Shown piece after piece: positions 19,809 through 28,987 of a stretch of 64,000 nucleotides of DNA. The first letter of the stretch is position 1, and each line of letters opens with the position of its first letter. This DNA is from JACVRW01 sp963820315 (GTDB lineage Bacteria; Actinomycetota; Thermoleophilia; Solirubrobacterales; Thermoleophilaceae). The notes beneath the pieces were generated by a model, which worked only from the letters and a program-made list of their open reading frames with translations, ran no database searches and was not told the DNA's origin. The translations under genes were made by a program, and so were the position numbers. Location: assembly GCA_963820315.1 (NCBI GenBank), contig CAWFZK010000033.1, positions 52,808 through 116,807 on the forward strand. Reading direction: 5' to 3'.

Positions 19809-20851
19809 GCGCGTTCGCCGCGGTCGCTGCGCTCGCCCTCCCCGCGACGGCGGCCGCCGTGCCGGCCCAGGTCCGCGACTACGACCTCGGTCGCGTGGAG
19901 CTGGCCGACCCGTCTCCCTTCGGAGCGCTGCCGATCCGCCTGTGGGGAGCGCTCGGAGTGCCGACCGGCCCGGGGCCGCATCCGCTCGTGGTGGTCGGCC
20001 ACGGCCGCCACGGCACGGGCTGCCCGAGCGGCGAGGCGGACAGCGAGACCTGGCCCTGCTTCCGCCGCGAGCAGCGCAACGACCTCGGGCTGCGGCACGT
20101 CGTGGCGGCGCTCGCCCGGCGCGGGATCGCCGCGATCGCACCGGACCTGAACGGCGCCTACACGGGCGGCTGGGGCGAGCCGAACGACCGCCGGCGCTGG
20201 CCGCGCATCGTCAACCGCACGCTGGCCGCGGTCGCGCGCGAGGCCGGCGGCGGCACGCCGCGCTTCCCGATCCCGCTGGCGGGTCGCATCGACCTCGCGC
20301 GGCTCGGGTTCCTCGGGCACTCGCTGAGCGGTCACCGCTCGGTGCGCGCGGCGCGCCAGCGGGCCGCGAACCGCTCGCCAGCGCAGATCGCCGCGGGCCG
20401 CGGGCCGGTGCGGGCGCTGTTCCTGCTCACGCCGGTGTTCGCGCGCACGGCACCGCCCGCGGGCGTGCCGTTCGCGGTCGCGGTCGCCACCTGCGACGGC
20501 GACACCGGGCTGATGGGACGCGGCTACTTCCGCCAGGCCGTCGCGAGCCCGGCCCGGCGCGCCCCGGCCCAGCTCGTAGAGCTCGCGCGGGCAAACCACA
20601 ACTACTTCAACCGCACGCTCAGCCGCCGCGGAAACGACGACGCCCCCTTCGGCCGGCCGGGCTGCAAGCCGCCGGCGCGGCCGTCCGCGGCGGCCCAGCA
20701 GCGCTGGCTCGACCGGGCCGCTGCGGACTTCTTCGACGTGACGCTGCGAGCCGCGCCGCGGCCCGCCTGGCTGCGCCTCAGCGGCCCGCTGCCCGACCGT
20801 CTGCACGGCCTCAACGTGCTCGTGCGCCGAGACCGTTCGGGCGCAGCCTGA
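19784..20851 (+). CDS. Secreted alpha/beta-hydrolase-like protein
   Basis: A 355-residue exported protein. GTG 19784 begins a clean signal peptide (basic VRARRRVL, hydrophobic SAFAAVAALALPATAAA, then VPAQ). The mature part has HPLVVVGHGRHGTGC (oxyanion-hole strand), GIAAIAPDLNGAY, and the nucleophile elbow FLGHSLSGHRSV. The later VAVATCDGDTGLMG and ARANHNYFNR are plausible Asp and His triad sites. This matches secreted dienelactone-hydrolase/chlorophyllase-like enzymes, probably an esterase, but the substrate is unknown. The frame upstream of 19784 runs into the broken lysS and is not part of this gene. Confidence 0.78.
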   Translation: MRARRRVLSAFAAVAALALPATAAAVPAQVRDYDLGRVELADPSPFGALPIRLWGALGVPTGPGPHPLVVVGHGRHGTGCPSGEADSETWPCFRREQRNDLGLRHVVAALARRGIAAIAPDLNGAYTGGWGEPNDRRRWPRIVNRTLAAVAREAGGGTPRFPIPLAGRIDLARLGFLGHSLSGHRSVRAARQRAANRSPAQIAAGRGPVRALFLLTPVFARTAPPAGVPFAVAVATCDGDTGLMGRGYFRQAVASPARRAPAQLVELARANHNYFNRTLSRRGNDDAPFGRPGCKPPARPSAAAQQRWLDRAAADFFDVTLRAAPRPAWLRLSGPLPDRLHGLNVLVRRDRSGAA

Positions 20852-20869
20852 CCGGGGTACTGTCGCCGC

Positions 20870-21640
20870 ATGGGACAACGAGAGAGCTATGCACCCGGGG
20901 CCTTCTCCTGGGCCGACCTCGCAACCACCGACGCCGACGCCGCAAAGGCCTTCTACTCAGACCTCTTCGGCTGGGAGCTCGACGACCTCGACCTCCCCGG
21001 CGGCGGCGTCTACACGATGGCCCTGATCGACGGTCGCCGAGTCGGCGCACTCGGGACGGTCCAGCAGGAGGGCCAGCCGCCCGCCTGGAACGCGTACGTG
21101 ACGGTCGAGGACGCCGACGCCACCGCCGCCAAGGTCCGCGAGCTCGGCGGAACCCTGTTCGCCGAGCCCTTCGATGTGATGGAGGCCGGCCGCATGGCAG
21201 TGATCGCGGACCCCACCGGTGCTGTCTTCTGCATCTGGCAGCCCGGTGACCAGATCGGCGCCGAGCTCGTGAACGGGCACGGGCTGCTGTCGCTGACCCA
21301 GCTCAACACGTCTGACATCGACCAGGCGAGCGCGTTCTACTCGGCTCTCTTCGGCTGGCGCATCGAGCTCAACGAGGCCACCGAGACGCCCTACTGGGGG
21401 ATCTACCTCGGCGACGACCTGAACGCCGGCATGATGGCGCTGCCGCCGGGTCAGCCGGCGCCGCCGCACTGGCTCGTCTACTTCGGCCACAACGATCTCG
21501 ATGGGGCGGCCGAGAAGATCTCAGCGGCCGGGGGAACGATCCTGGTGCCGAAGACCGCTGTACCGGGCGGCGAGTTCGTGGTCGGCCAAGACGCTCAGGG
21601 CGCCGTGTTCGGGCTGTTCGACGGCCGCTTCGACGACTAG
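20870..21640 (+). CDS. VOC-family protein with two glyoxalase-fold domains
   Basis: A 256-residue protein with two tandem vicinal-oxygen-chelate modules. Module 1 (10-125) has FSWADLATTDADAAKAFYSDLFGW and AVIADPTGAVFCIWQPG. Module 2 (135-256) has GLLSLTQLNTSDIDQASAFYSALFGW and GQDAQGAVFGLFDG. The internal repeat is obvious. It resembles actinobacterial double-VOC proteins of the Cfp30B type, whose reaction is not established. ATG 20870 follows the hydrolase by 18 bp. It is intact and convergent with the next gene. Confidence 0.9.
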   Translation: MGQRESYAPGAFSWADLATTDADAAKAFYSDLFGWELDDLDLPGGGVYTMALIDGRRVGALGTVQQEGQPPAWNAYVTVEDADATAAKVRELGGTLFAEPFDVMEAGRMAVIADPTGAVFCIWQPGDQIGAELVNGHGLLSLTQLNTSDIDQASAFYSALFGWRIELNEATETPYWGIYLGDDLNAGMMALPPGQPAPPHWLVYFGHNDLDGAAEKISAAGGTILVPKTAVPGGEFVVGQDAQGAVFGLFDGRFDD

Positions 21641-21665
21641 GCGCGCAGCGGGGGCGTCGCCGGGC

Positions 21666-22332
21666 TCATCCGATAGCGCGCAGCTCCTCACCCGGCTCCT
21701 TCAGGAAGTTGCGCGGCCGCGGCGTGCGGATGCGCATGTAGGCGCCCTGATCGATGCGGCCGTCGATGATGTCGCGGCTGACGACGATGTAATCGACGTC
21801 GTGTTCGGCGCTGCCGCGGCGGACGGCGTCGATCGAGCGCAGCAGGGCGCGTGGTGTCGACTTCGGAGAGCATGCCCGCACGCAGGCCGTCGTCGCGGAA
21901 GTCCGCCTGCGTGGGGAAGTCGTGCGTCGAGTCGAAGGCGATCTTCATGTCGGGCCGGATCTGGATGTTGGTGCGGCGGTCGTCCGGGTGCACGATCACG
22001 GTGTCGATGCGGCCGGGGGCGACCCGGATGCTCTCGAACTCGCCCTCGACCTGCCGGCGGCGCCGGTCGAGCACCCGCATCGCCTCCCGGAAGTTGGCCG
22101 TCCGCGTGAGCGCATAGGAGTCCGTGCCGCGCACCTCGTCGGGGTTGTCGGGCAGCTCCTGCGGATCCTCGGGCTCGGGCTCATCGGCCGGGGCGGGCTC
22201 CGCCGCCGCCTCCTCCGAGGCGGGCTCGTCGTCGTCGCCGCCGAACGGCAGCCCGCCGTTTGCCACGACCACCGCGGTGATCGCCACCACGGCGACCGCG
22301 ATCACGATGACGGTGAAGCGGCCGGAGCTCAA
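21666..22332 (-). CDS. Membrane-anchored unknown protein, one frameshift
   Basis: About 220 residues. A TTG start at 22332 gives one N-terminal membrane helix (FTVIVIAVAVVAITAVVVANG). An acidic Pro/Glu/Ala linker (EPASEEAAAEPAPADEPEPEDP) runs to about residue 65, then a soluble outer domain (RIDTVIVHPDDRRTNIQIRPD, IAFDSTHDFPTQADFRDDGL). Near 21858 the frame changes; deleting one base joins LSEVDT to ALLRSIDAVRRGSAEHDVDYIVVS and the end LKEPGEELRAIG. No known domain recognised. It starts 7 bp after the AidB-like gene and is probably its last operon partner. Confidence 0.65.
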
Positions 22333-22339
22333 CTGCGCG

Positions 22340-23915
22340 TCAGGCCGGCAGCACCCGGGCGATGATCGCCTCGGCGTCGACCTGTGGCGGCAGCGTCCCG
22401 AAGACGCGGCCGCCGGCGCCCTCGAGCCGGCCCGCGCAGAACGCGTCCGAGACCTCGGGCGGCGCGTTCCGCACCAGCAGGCTCGCCTGCAGGGCGAGCG
22501 CCAGCTCGCCGACCACGCGGCGCGCCTCGAACTCGGGATCGCTGGGCGTGCTCTCGCGCAGGCGGTCGAGCTGGGCGTCGAGCAAGGCGTTGCCGCCGCG
22601 GGCGAGCTCGCACTCCGCGAGGAAGGCCGGCAGCGTCTCGGGCTCCTTGGCGAGCGCGCGCAGCACGTCGAGCGCGGACACGTTGCCGGAGCCCTCCCAG
22701 ATCGAGTTGAGCGGCGAGTCGCGCAGCAGGCGCGGCATGCCCGACTCCTCCACGTAGCCGTTGCCGCCGAGGCACTCGAGCGCCTCGGTGGCGTGCCAGG
22801 GCGCGCGCTTGCAGACCCAGTGCTTCAGCACCGCGGTGGCGAGCCGGCGGAAGTCCGAGTCGCCCTCGTCGTAGGCGCGCGCGACGCGCATGGCAGCGGC
22901 GGTGGCGGCCTCGGACTCGATCGCGAGGTCGGCGAGCACGTTCCGCATCAGCGGCTGCTCGGCCAGCCGGCGGCCGAAGGCCGCGCGGTGGCGGGTGTGG
23001 TGGACGGCCTGGACGACGCCCCAGCGCATCGAGGTCGCCGAGCCGATCAGGCAGTCGAGCCGGGTGTGGTTGACCATCCGGATGATCGTCGCCACGCCGC
23101 GCCCCTCCTCGCCGACGAGCCGCGCGCGGACGCGCTCGAACTCGACCTCGCTGGAGGGCAGCGAGCGCGTGCCGAGCTTGTCCTTGAGGCGCTGGATGCG
23201 GAAGCCGGGATCGCTCGACTCGAACAGGAAGCAGGACAGCCCGGCGGGTGTCTGGGCGAGCGTGAGGAAGACGTCGCAGGAGGGATAGGAGCAGAACCAC
23301 TTGTGCCCGGTCAGCTCGTAGCTGCCGTCGCCGAGCGGCGTCGGCGCGCGTGGTGTTGGCGCGCACGTCCGAGCCGCCCTGCTTCTCGGTCATCGCCATC
23401 CCGGCGAGCGCGCCGTCGCCGTAGGACGGCTTCGTCAGGAGCGGCTCCCACTCGGCCGCGAGCTCCGGCTCCTCGCGCAGCGCGGGGACGACCGAGTAGG
23501 TCATCGACACGGGGCACATCACGCCCGAGTTGACCTGGCTCCACGTGTACATCAGCGCGGCGCGCACGACGTGCGCACCGGGCTGCGGATCCCTCCACGG
23601 CAGCGAATGGATCTCGCGCTCGATCGCCTGGCGCAGGCACCAGTGCCAGGACGGGTCGAGCTCGACCTCGTCGATGCGGTTGCCGTAGCGGTCGTGCGTG
23701 CGCAGGCGCGGCTCGTTGCGCTCGGCTCGCTCGGAGTGCTCGATCGCCTCGACGCTGCCGGCCAGCTCGCCCGTGTCGCGCAGCCGGTCGACTCCCCAGC
23801 CGCCGCCCTCGCGCTCGAGCGCCTCGCGCAGCGGCAGGTCCGCGTCGAAGACGTTGTAGGGCGCGATCGGAGGCGCCTGGTTGAGCACGTCGTGGGTGGA
23901 GCCAGAGGCGAGCAT
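22340..23915 (-). CDS. Acyl-CoA dehydrogenase family protein, AidB-like, one frameshift
   Basis: About 525 residues once one extra base near 23330 is removed (ANTTRA to TPLGDGSYEL). The N-terminus HDVLNQAPPIAPYNVFDADLPLREAL is the mark of the AidB/isovaleryl-type subgroup, which carries an extended N-terminal domain. FAD and substrate segments are MTEKQGGSDVRANT, FLFESSDPGFRIQRLKDKLGTRS, RLDCLIGSATSMRWGVVQAVHHTRHRAAFG, ATEALECLGGNGYVEESGMPRLLRD and SIWEGSGNV. AidB of E. coli binds DNA and is alkylation-induced; the function here is unproven. It lies in a minus-strand operon behind two glycosyltransferases. Start ATG 23915. Confidence 0.82.
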
Positions 23916-23938
23916 TGCAGGGAAGTTTGCCAGGGCGA

Positions 23939-24945
23939 TCAGAGGAGCTCGCCGATCGCCGCGTCGATCAGACGGGCGCTGCGCGTCCAGCTGAACTCGG
24001 CCGCGCGCTCTCTGCCCGGCGGCGCTGAGCCTGTCGTGCTCGGGGCCGCTCGCGCGCAGCAGCGCGTCGGCGAAGGCGCCGGGGTCGTCGGGGTCCGCGA
24101 GCAGCGCGGCGTCGCCGCAGACCTCGGGCAGGGCGGCGCGGTTCGCGGCCACCACCGGCGTGCCGCTCGCCATCGCCTCGAGGGCCGGCAGGCCGAAGCC
24201 CTCGTAGACGGACGGCATCGCGAGCGCGCGGGCGCCGGCGTACAGGCCGGGCAGGAGCCGCTCCGGCACGTACCCGAGCCGGCGCCCGGGCGGCGCCGGT
24301 TCGGCGTGCATGTAGGAGCGGCCCGAGCCCGCCGTCACGAGCTCGATGCCGAGCTCCGCGAGCCTCTCTGCCGCGGTCGCTCAGCACGCCGACGTTCTTG
24401 CGCGCGATGCGCGTGGACAGCGCAAGCACGTAGGGGCGCTCGAGGCCGAGTTCTGCTGCCGCCGGGCCGGGATCCGCGCTGGGCGAGAAGCTCTCCGCCA
24501 CGCCGTTCGGGACGACCTCGGAGTCGACGCCGAGCCGCTCCGCGATCTCTCGGCGCGAGAACTCGGACACCGTGATGACGAGGCGGGCGCGACGCGCGAT
24601 CGCGGGTAGCGCCGCGCGCTGCCAGGCGACGTAGGCGCGGCTGTACCACTCGGGGTGGGCGAGCGCCGCCACGTCGTGGATCACGACCACGTTGCGCCGC
24701 GACGCGAGCGGCGCGAGGTTCGCCGGGCAGTGGATGAGCGCAGCGCTGCGCGCGGCGACCGGCAGCACGAGCTGCTCCCAGGCATGACCCGCCCCGTGCG
24801 CGAGCCGCGGGCGCGGCGCGAGCGTCTCGTAGCGCCCCGGCCGCAGCTCCGGCAAGCGGCGCGCGAGCTCCTGGGCGACGCGCTCGACGCCGCCCGTCTC
24901 GCGCCTGATCGCCGCTCGGGCGTCGATGACGACCGGCGCGCTCAT
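23939..24945 (-). CDS. Glycosyltransferase family 4, two frameshifts
   Basis: A GT-B enzyme of about 335 residues. ATG 24945 overlaps the stop of the upstream glycosyltransferase (ATGA). The N-terminal half reads VVIDARAAIRRETGGVERVAQEL, ALIHCPANLAPL, VVIHDVAALAHPEWYSR, ARLVITVSEFSRREIAERLGV, VVPNGVAESF. Deleting one C near 24365 gives VGVLSDAAERLAELGIEL and then the C-terminal donor site YVPERLLPGLYAGARALAMPSVYEGFGLPALEAMASGTPVVAANRAALPEVCGDAALL (E-x7-E). Deleting one base near 24005 gives the end RAAEFSWTRSARLIDAAIGELL. The sugar is unknown, probably a mannosyl- or rhamnosyl-type donor by family habit. Confidence 0.8.
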
Positions 24946-26944
24946 CGCCGGTCCGCGCGCCGCGCCCGCAGCAGGGCGCCGAGCTGGCGCCGCTCCCGTG
25001 CGGCGTCGCGGCCGCTCAGGCGCTTGAGCGCGAGCCGGTCGGCGAAGGTGAGCAGCTGCAACAGGTCGTCGCGGCGCGCGCGCCCGGGGCCGCGCCGCTC
25101 GCGGACGACCTCGCGGCGCCGGCGCGCCAGCAGGTCGAGCGGCTCGCCGCCGAAGGCGGCGCGGCTCGCGTGCGCGCCCGTGTGCCGAACGCGTGCGGCC
25201 GGCCAGAACCACGTCTCGATGCCGGCGTCCGCCGCGCGCAGGCCGAGATCGAGGTCCTCCCCGTACATGAAGACGCGCTCGTCGAAGGGCCCGAGCCGCC
25301 GCAATGTCTCGGTCCTGGCCACGAGGCAGGAGGCCACCGGCCATCCGGCCCGGCGCGGCGCGCGCGCCCGCCACGGCTCGACGGCCGCCGCGAGCCGCGG
25401 CGGCAGCGCGGCGCCCGGCAGCAGCGCGTGGGCCAGCAGCGCCGGCGCTGCCCGGCTCGCGCTGGGCGTTGTCCTCGCGCGAGCCGTCGGGCGCGCAGCA
25501 CCTCTGGGACGAGCAGCCGCTCGGGCTCGCGCAGCGCCTCGCGGGCGAGCATCGCAAGCGACGCGTCGAGCAGCTCGACATCCGGGTTGACGAGCGCGGT
25601 CACGGGCTCGCGGACGAACGGCAGACCCGCGCCGGCCGCGCGCCCGAAGCCCTGGTTCTCGCCAAGCACCACGACCTCCGCCCTTCCGGCCCGCCAGCCG
25701 CGAGCGAGCTCGGCACCGTCGTCCGAGGAGCCCGAGTCGACCACCACGAGCTGGGCGTCCGGCAGGTGGCGCTCGAGCGAGTCGAGCAGCCGCGCGAGCT
25801 CCGGCGCGGAGTTGTGGAGCACGGTCACGAGCGCGAGGCCGGCGCCGGGCCGGCGCGCGCCCGGGCGGCCGCCGAGCAGGAGCGCGTAGGCGGCGCGCAT
25901 CGCCGATACGCCCAGGTCGCGCTCGGCACGAGCGCGGGCCGCGGCGCCGGTCGCCGGGCCCTTCAGGACGCGCCGTCAGGGCGCGCGCCGCGGCCTCCGC
26001 GTCGCCGGGCGGGTACAGGCGGCCGCAGTCCGGATCGACGAGCTCGGCGGGGCCACACGAGTCGGGGGCCACCACCGGCACCCCGCTCGCGAGCGCCTCG
26101 GCCACGACCATCCCGTAGGGCTCGCGCTCGGCGCAGTGGAGGAGGCAGGCGGCCGAGGCAAGCAGGCGCTCGGGATCGTCCACGCGGCCGGCGAAGCTCG
26201 ACCCGGTCGCGCAGGTCGGGACGCTCGGCACGCCGGCGGAGCTCGGCAAGCAGGCGCTCGCCCTCGGCGCCGAGCGGCTCGCCGGCCACCGTCAGGCGCA
26301 GCTCCGGCAGCTCGCGCGCCGCGAGCGCGACGGCCTCGAGCGCCAGGTCGGGGCGCTTCCAGGGCTCGATCGCGCCCAGCAGCAGCACCCGCTGCTCCTC
26401 GGCCGGAGCCGAGCGCCGGCCGGAAACGCTCGAGGTCGACCCCGGGGTGGATCACGCGCAGCCGCTCACCGAGCTCGGAGCGCGGGTCGAGGTCGCGGGC
26501 GACGCACTGCGACGGCACCACGACCAGCTCGGCCTGGCGCGCGCGGCGCCGCAGCGCGCGAGCGATCAGCGGGCCGGGCAGCAGGTCGTTGTGCTGGAGG
26601 ACGAGCCTGGTGCCGGGCGCCGCCGCGGGGAACGCGGTCAGGCCGGCGCGCATGCCCCACGCCACGACCGTGTGCGGGCGCAGCGAGCGGAAGACCGCGC
26701 GCAGCTCGGCGGTTTGAGCCGCGAGCCGGCCCAGCGCGGCCGCGCGCTCAGCGGGGCTGCGACGCAGCTCGAGGCTGCGCTCGCGCAGCTCGAGCACCCC
26801 GATCCCGCGTTCGCGTGCGGCGTCTGCGAGCGGTCCCGGCGGGCAGGCGATCAGCGGCGGCTCCTCGAGCCCCGAGGCGACCTCGAGCAGAACGCGCTCG
26901 GCGCCGCCGAGCAGGCCGGAGTAGCTGACTGCGATCGCCGCCAC
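24942..26944 (-). CDS. GT4-GT2 glycosyltransferase fusion, five frameshifts
   Basis: Two complete glycosyltransferase domains appear to be one polypeptide. Part 1, from ATG 26944, is GT4: AIAVSYSGLLGGAERVLLEVA, RLVLQHNDLLPGPLIARAL, ELVVVPSQCVARDL, RVIHPGVDLERFRP, VLLLGAIEPWKRPDLALEA, FAGRVDDPERLLASAACLLHCAEREPYGMVVAEALASGVPVVAPDS. Part 2 is GT2: ALVTVLHNSAPELARLLDSL, VVVDSGSSDDGAEL, ALVNPDVELLD, RLGPFDERVFMYGEDLDLGLRAADAG. Single-base deletions near 26405, 26220, 25975, 25490 and 25450 restore the frame. In the corrected frame RVLKGPATGAAARARAERDL runs without a stop into the GT2 part (ATG 25900). A separate GT2 gene starting there is the alternative. Confidence 0.7.
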
Positions 26945-26967
26945 GCCGGGGCGAGCTGAGCGCCGGC

Positions 26968-27315
26968 TCAGGCTCGGCGCCGCACGAGGAGGCCGGTGGC
27001 CAGCATGCCCGCACCGAGCGCGAGCAGCGTGAGCGCCGGGAGCCCGGTCACCGGCAGGCTCGGGTCGCTGGACTGGGCGGGAGCGGCGGCCTCCTCACCG
27101 GAGCCGTCCGTTGGAGCCGTCTCGGCCGGCTGCTCGAGCGGCTGCGCGGGCGTCTCCGGCTGCGGCGCGGGCTGCTGTTCCTGCTGCTGCTGGTCCTCGC
27201 CCGCAAAAGGATCGGAGTACTGCTCGTCGCCCGCGCTCTGGGCGAACGCCGCCCCCGGAACGGCCAGTGCGGCCAGCAGCACTACGATCAGCAGGGCCTT
27301 TGGTCGGGCGGGCAC
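26968..27315 (-). CDS. LPXTG-type cell-wall-anchored small protein
   Basis: A 115-residue secreted protein. GTG 27315 gives a signal peptide (ARPKALLIVVLLAALAVPGAAFA). The mature part is a low-complexity Gln/Glu/Pro segment (DQQQQEQQPAPQPETPAQP). It ends with a textbook sortase signal: LPVTG, a hydrophobic span (LPALTLLALGAGMLATGLLV) and RRRA. Sortase would couple it to the wall peptide; no sortase is in this window. It lies between the fused glycosyltransferase (24 bp downstream) and the divergent glycosyltransferase. Function beyond wall anchoring is unknown. Confidence 0.75.
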   Translation of the reverse strand: MPARPKALLIVVLLAALAVPGAAFAQSAGDEQYSDPFAGEDQQQQEQQPAPQPETPAQPLEQPAETAPTDGSGEEAAAPAQSSDPSLPVTGLPALTLLALGAGMLATGLLVRRRA

Positions 27316-27391
27316 GGCGGATATTGGTAGCAGAGGCGCGCGGCGCTGGCTCGACGACGCCCCAGGGCGTGCGCCCATAGACTCCCCGCGG

Positions 27392-28587
27392 GTGCGTGCG
27401 GAGGAGGGGACACGAAAGACCGCGCTGGTCCACGACTTCCTGGTGAGCGTCCGCGGCGCGGACCGCGTCTTCCTGGAGATCTGCAACCTCTGGCCGGACG
27501 CCGACGTCTTCACGCCCGTCTACAACGAGCAGGGCACCGAGGGCCGCTTCGCGCACCGCCGCATCCACACCTCGTTCCTACAGCGCCTCCGTCCGAGCGC
27601 CCGCACCTTCCGGGCGCTGCTGCCGCTCTATCCGACGGCCATCGAGTCCTTCGATCTATCCGGCTACGACCTGGTCGTATCAAGTTCGAGCGCCTGGGCG
27701 CACGCCGTCGTCTGCGACCAGCAGACGGTGCACGTTTCCTACTGCCACAACCCGTTCCGGTACGCCTGGAACGAGCGCCATCGCACGATCGCTGAGCGCG
27801 GTGACCCGATCTCGCGTGCGTTTCTGCGCGGCCTCTTTCGGCGCTGGCGCGAGTGGGACTGGATCGCCGCTCAGCGTGTGGACCGCTACATCACGAACTC
27901 CCGCACCACGCAGGCCCGCATCCGCAGCTATTTCGGGCGCGACTCGGTCATCGTGTATCCGCCGGTGGCCACGGAACGCTTCGCGCCTGGGCCGGTCGGC
28001 GAGAACTACTTAGTGCTCTCCGAACTCGTCTCGCACAAGGACATCGAGCTGGCGGTCGAGGCGTTCAGCAAGCTGAGGCTGCCGCTCGTCGTGGCGGGCG
28101 ACGGGCCGGACAGGCGCCGACTCGAGCGCCGCGCCGGGCCGACCGTGCACTTCGTCGGGCGCGTCAGCTGACGCAGATGCGGCCCGGCTGCTGTCGAGTT
28201 GCCGCGCGCTCGTGGTCACGGCGCGGGAGGAGTTCGGCATCGCGGCTGTCGAGGCTCAGGCCGCGGGCCGGCCGGTGATCGCCCGTGGCGCCGGGGGCCT
28301 CTTGGAGAACGTCGTGGACGGCGTGACCGGGTGTTGGTGGGATGGGGGCGCGGATGAACTCGCGGCCGCGGTATGCCGAGTTCGACGTCGCTCGGGATCG
28401 ATCCGCGCGCATGTGTGGAGAACGCGAGCCGCTTCGACGCCCAGGTGTTCCGCGAGCGGTTCCGTGATGAGGTTGACGCCGCGCTGCGAGAAGGCCCAGT
28501 CGAGCGGCTCGACGCCTGGCCGCGCATCCTGCGCCGCTCGTCACATGCCCGGCGGCCGGTCTGGCCCGGCCGCTTTGGCCAGGTCTA
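27392..28587 (+). CDS. Glycosyltransferase family 4 (WbaZ-like), three frameshifts
   Basis: About 395 residues. The N-terminus TALVHDFLVSVRGADRVFLEI and the following VFTPVYNEQGTEGRF, SYCHNPFRYAWNERH, WDWIAAQRVDRYITNS, YFGRDSVIVYPPVATERF and LVVAGDGPDRRRLERR match WbaZ/mannosyltransferase-type GT4 proteins. An apparent TGA stop at 28169-28171 disappears if one base is removed (VGRVSDADAARLLSSCRALVVTAREEFGIAAVEAQAAGRPVIA). Two more single-base removals near 28373 and 28394 continue to the end (RFDAQVFRERF, PGRFGQV, stop 28585-28587). Start GTG 27392 is the first in-frame start near the domain. Confidence 0.75.
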
Positions 28588-28591
28588 GCAA

Positions 28592-28987
28592 GTGCTCGCC
28601 CGGGTCGGGCTGGCGGCGGTCGCGGTCCTCGCGCTCGCGTACTTATCGATCGGCCTGCGCAGTGTCGTGCTGACCGAGCGCGCCCAGGAGATCGCCGCGC
28701 TCCCCAATCCTTCCCCGGCGCAGGTGGACGAGGCCGAACGTCTTTTCGAGAGGGCACGTCTTCTCGACCCGGACACGCGCCCGCTGCTCCTCGAGGGCGC
28801 GCTGCTTGCCGGCGCCGGGAGTCGCGCCGAGGGTAGGGTGCTGGTCGAGCGGGCGGTGGAGCGAGAGCCGGACAATGTGCTCGCGTGGGGCGTGCTCGCC
28901 GAGGTCACCCGTGAGGTGGATCCGGCGCGCTCCCGAGCGGCCGACGCCCGTCGGCGGGAGCTGAGCCCTCCGGTTCCCGCGGAATAG
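28592..28987 (+). CDS. Membrane-anchored small TPR-like protein
   Basis: A 131-residue protein starting at GTG 28592, five bases after the glycosyltransferase stop. One N-terminal membrane helix (VGLAAVAVLALAYLSIGL) is followed by alpha-helical repeats resembling two tetratricopeptide units (QVDEAERLFERARLLDPDTRPLLLEGALLAGAG; GRVLVERAVEREPDNVLAWGVLAEV). The end is rich in Arg and Pro. TPR tails are often found on O-antigen ligase-like proteins, and the next, convergent gene is one. The opposite strand is also open here but yields low-complexity sequence, so I favour this strand. Confidence 0.65.
   Translation: MLARVGLAAVAVLALAYLSIGLRSVVLTERAQEIAALPNPSPAQVDEAERLFERARLLDPDTRPLLLEGALLAGAGSRAEGRVLVERAVEREPDNVLAWGVLAEVTREVDPARSRAADARRRELSPPVPAE

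Noticed and set aside
28169..28171. TGA stop of the WbaZ-like glycosyltransferase
   Set aside because: The donor-binding half of the same protein continues directly after it in the next frame, so I treat it as a +1 artefact.
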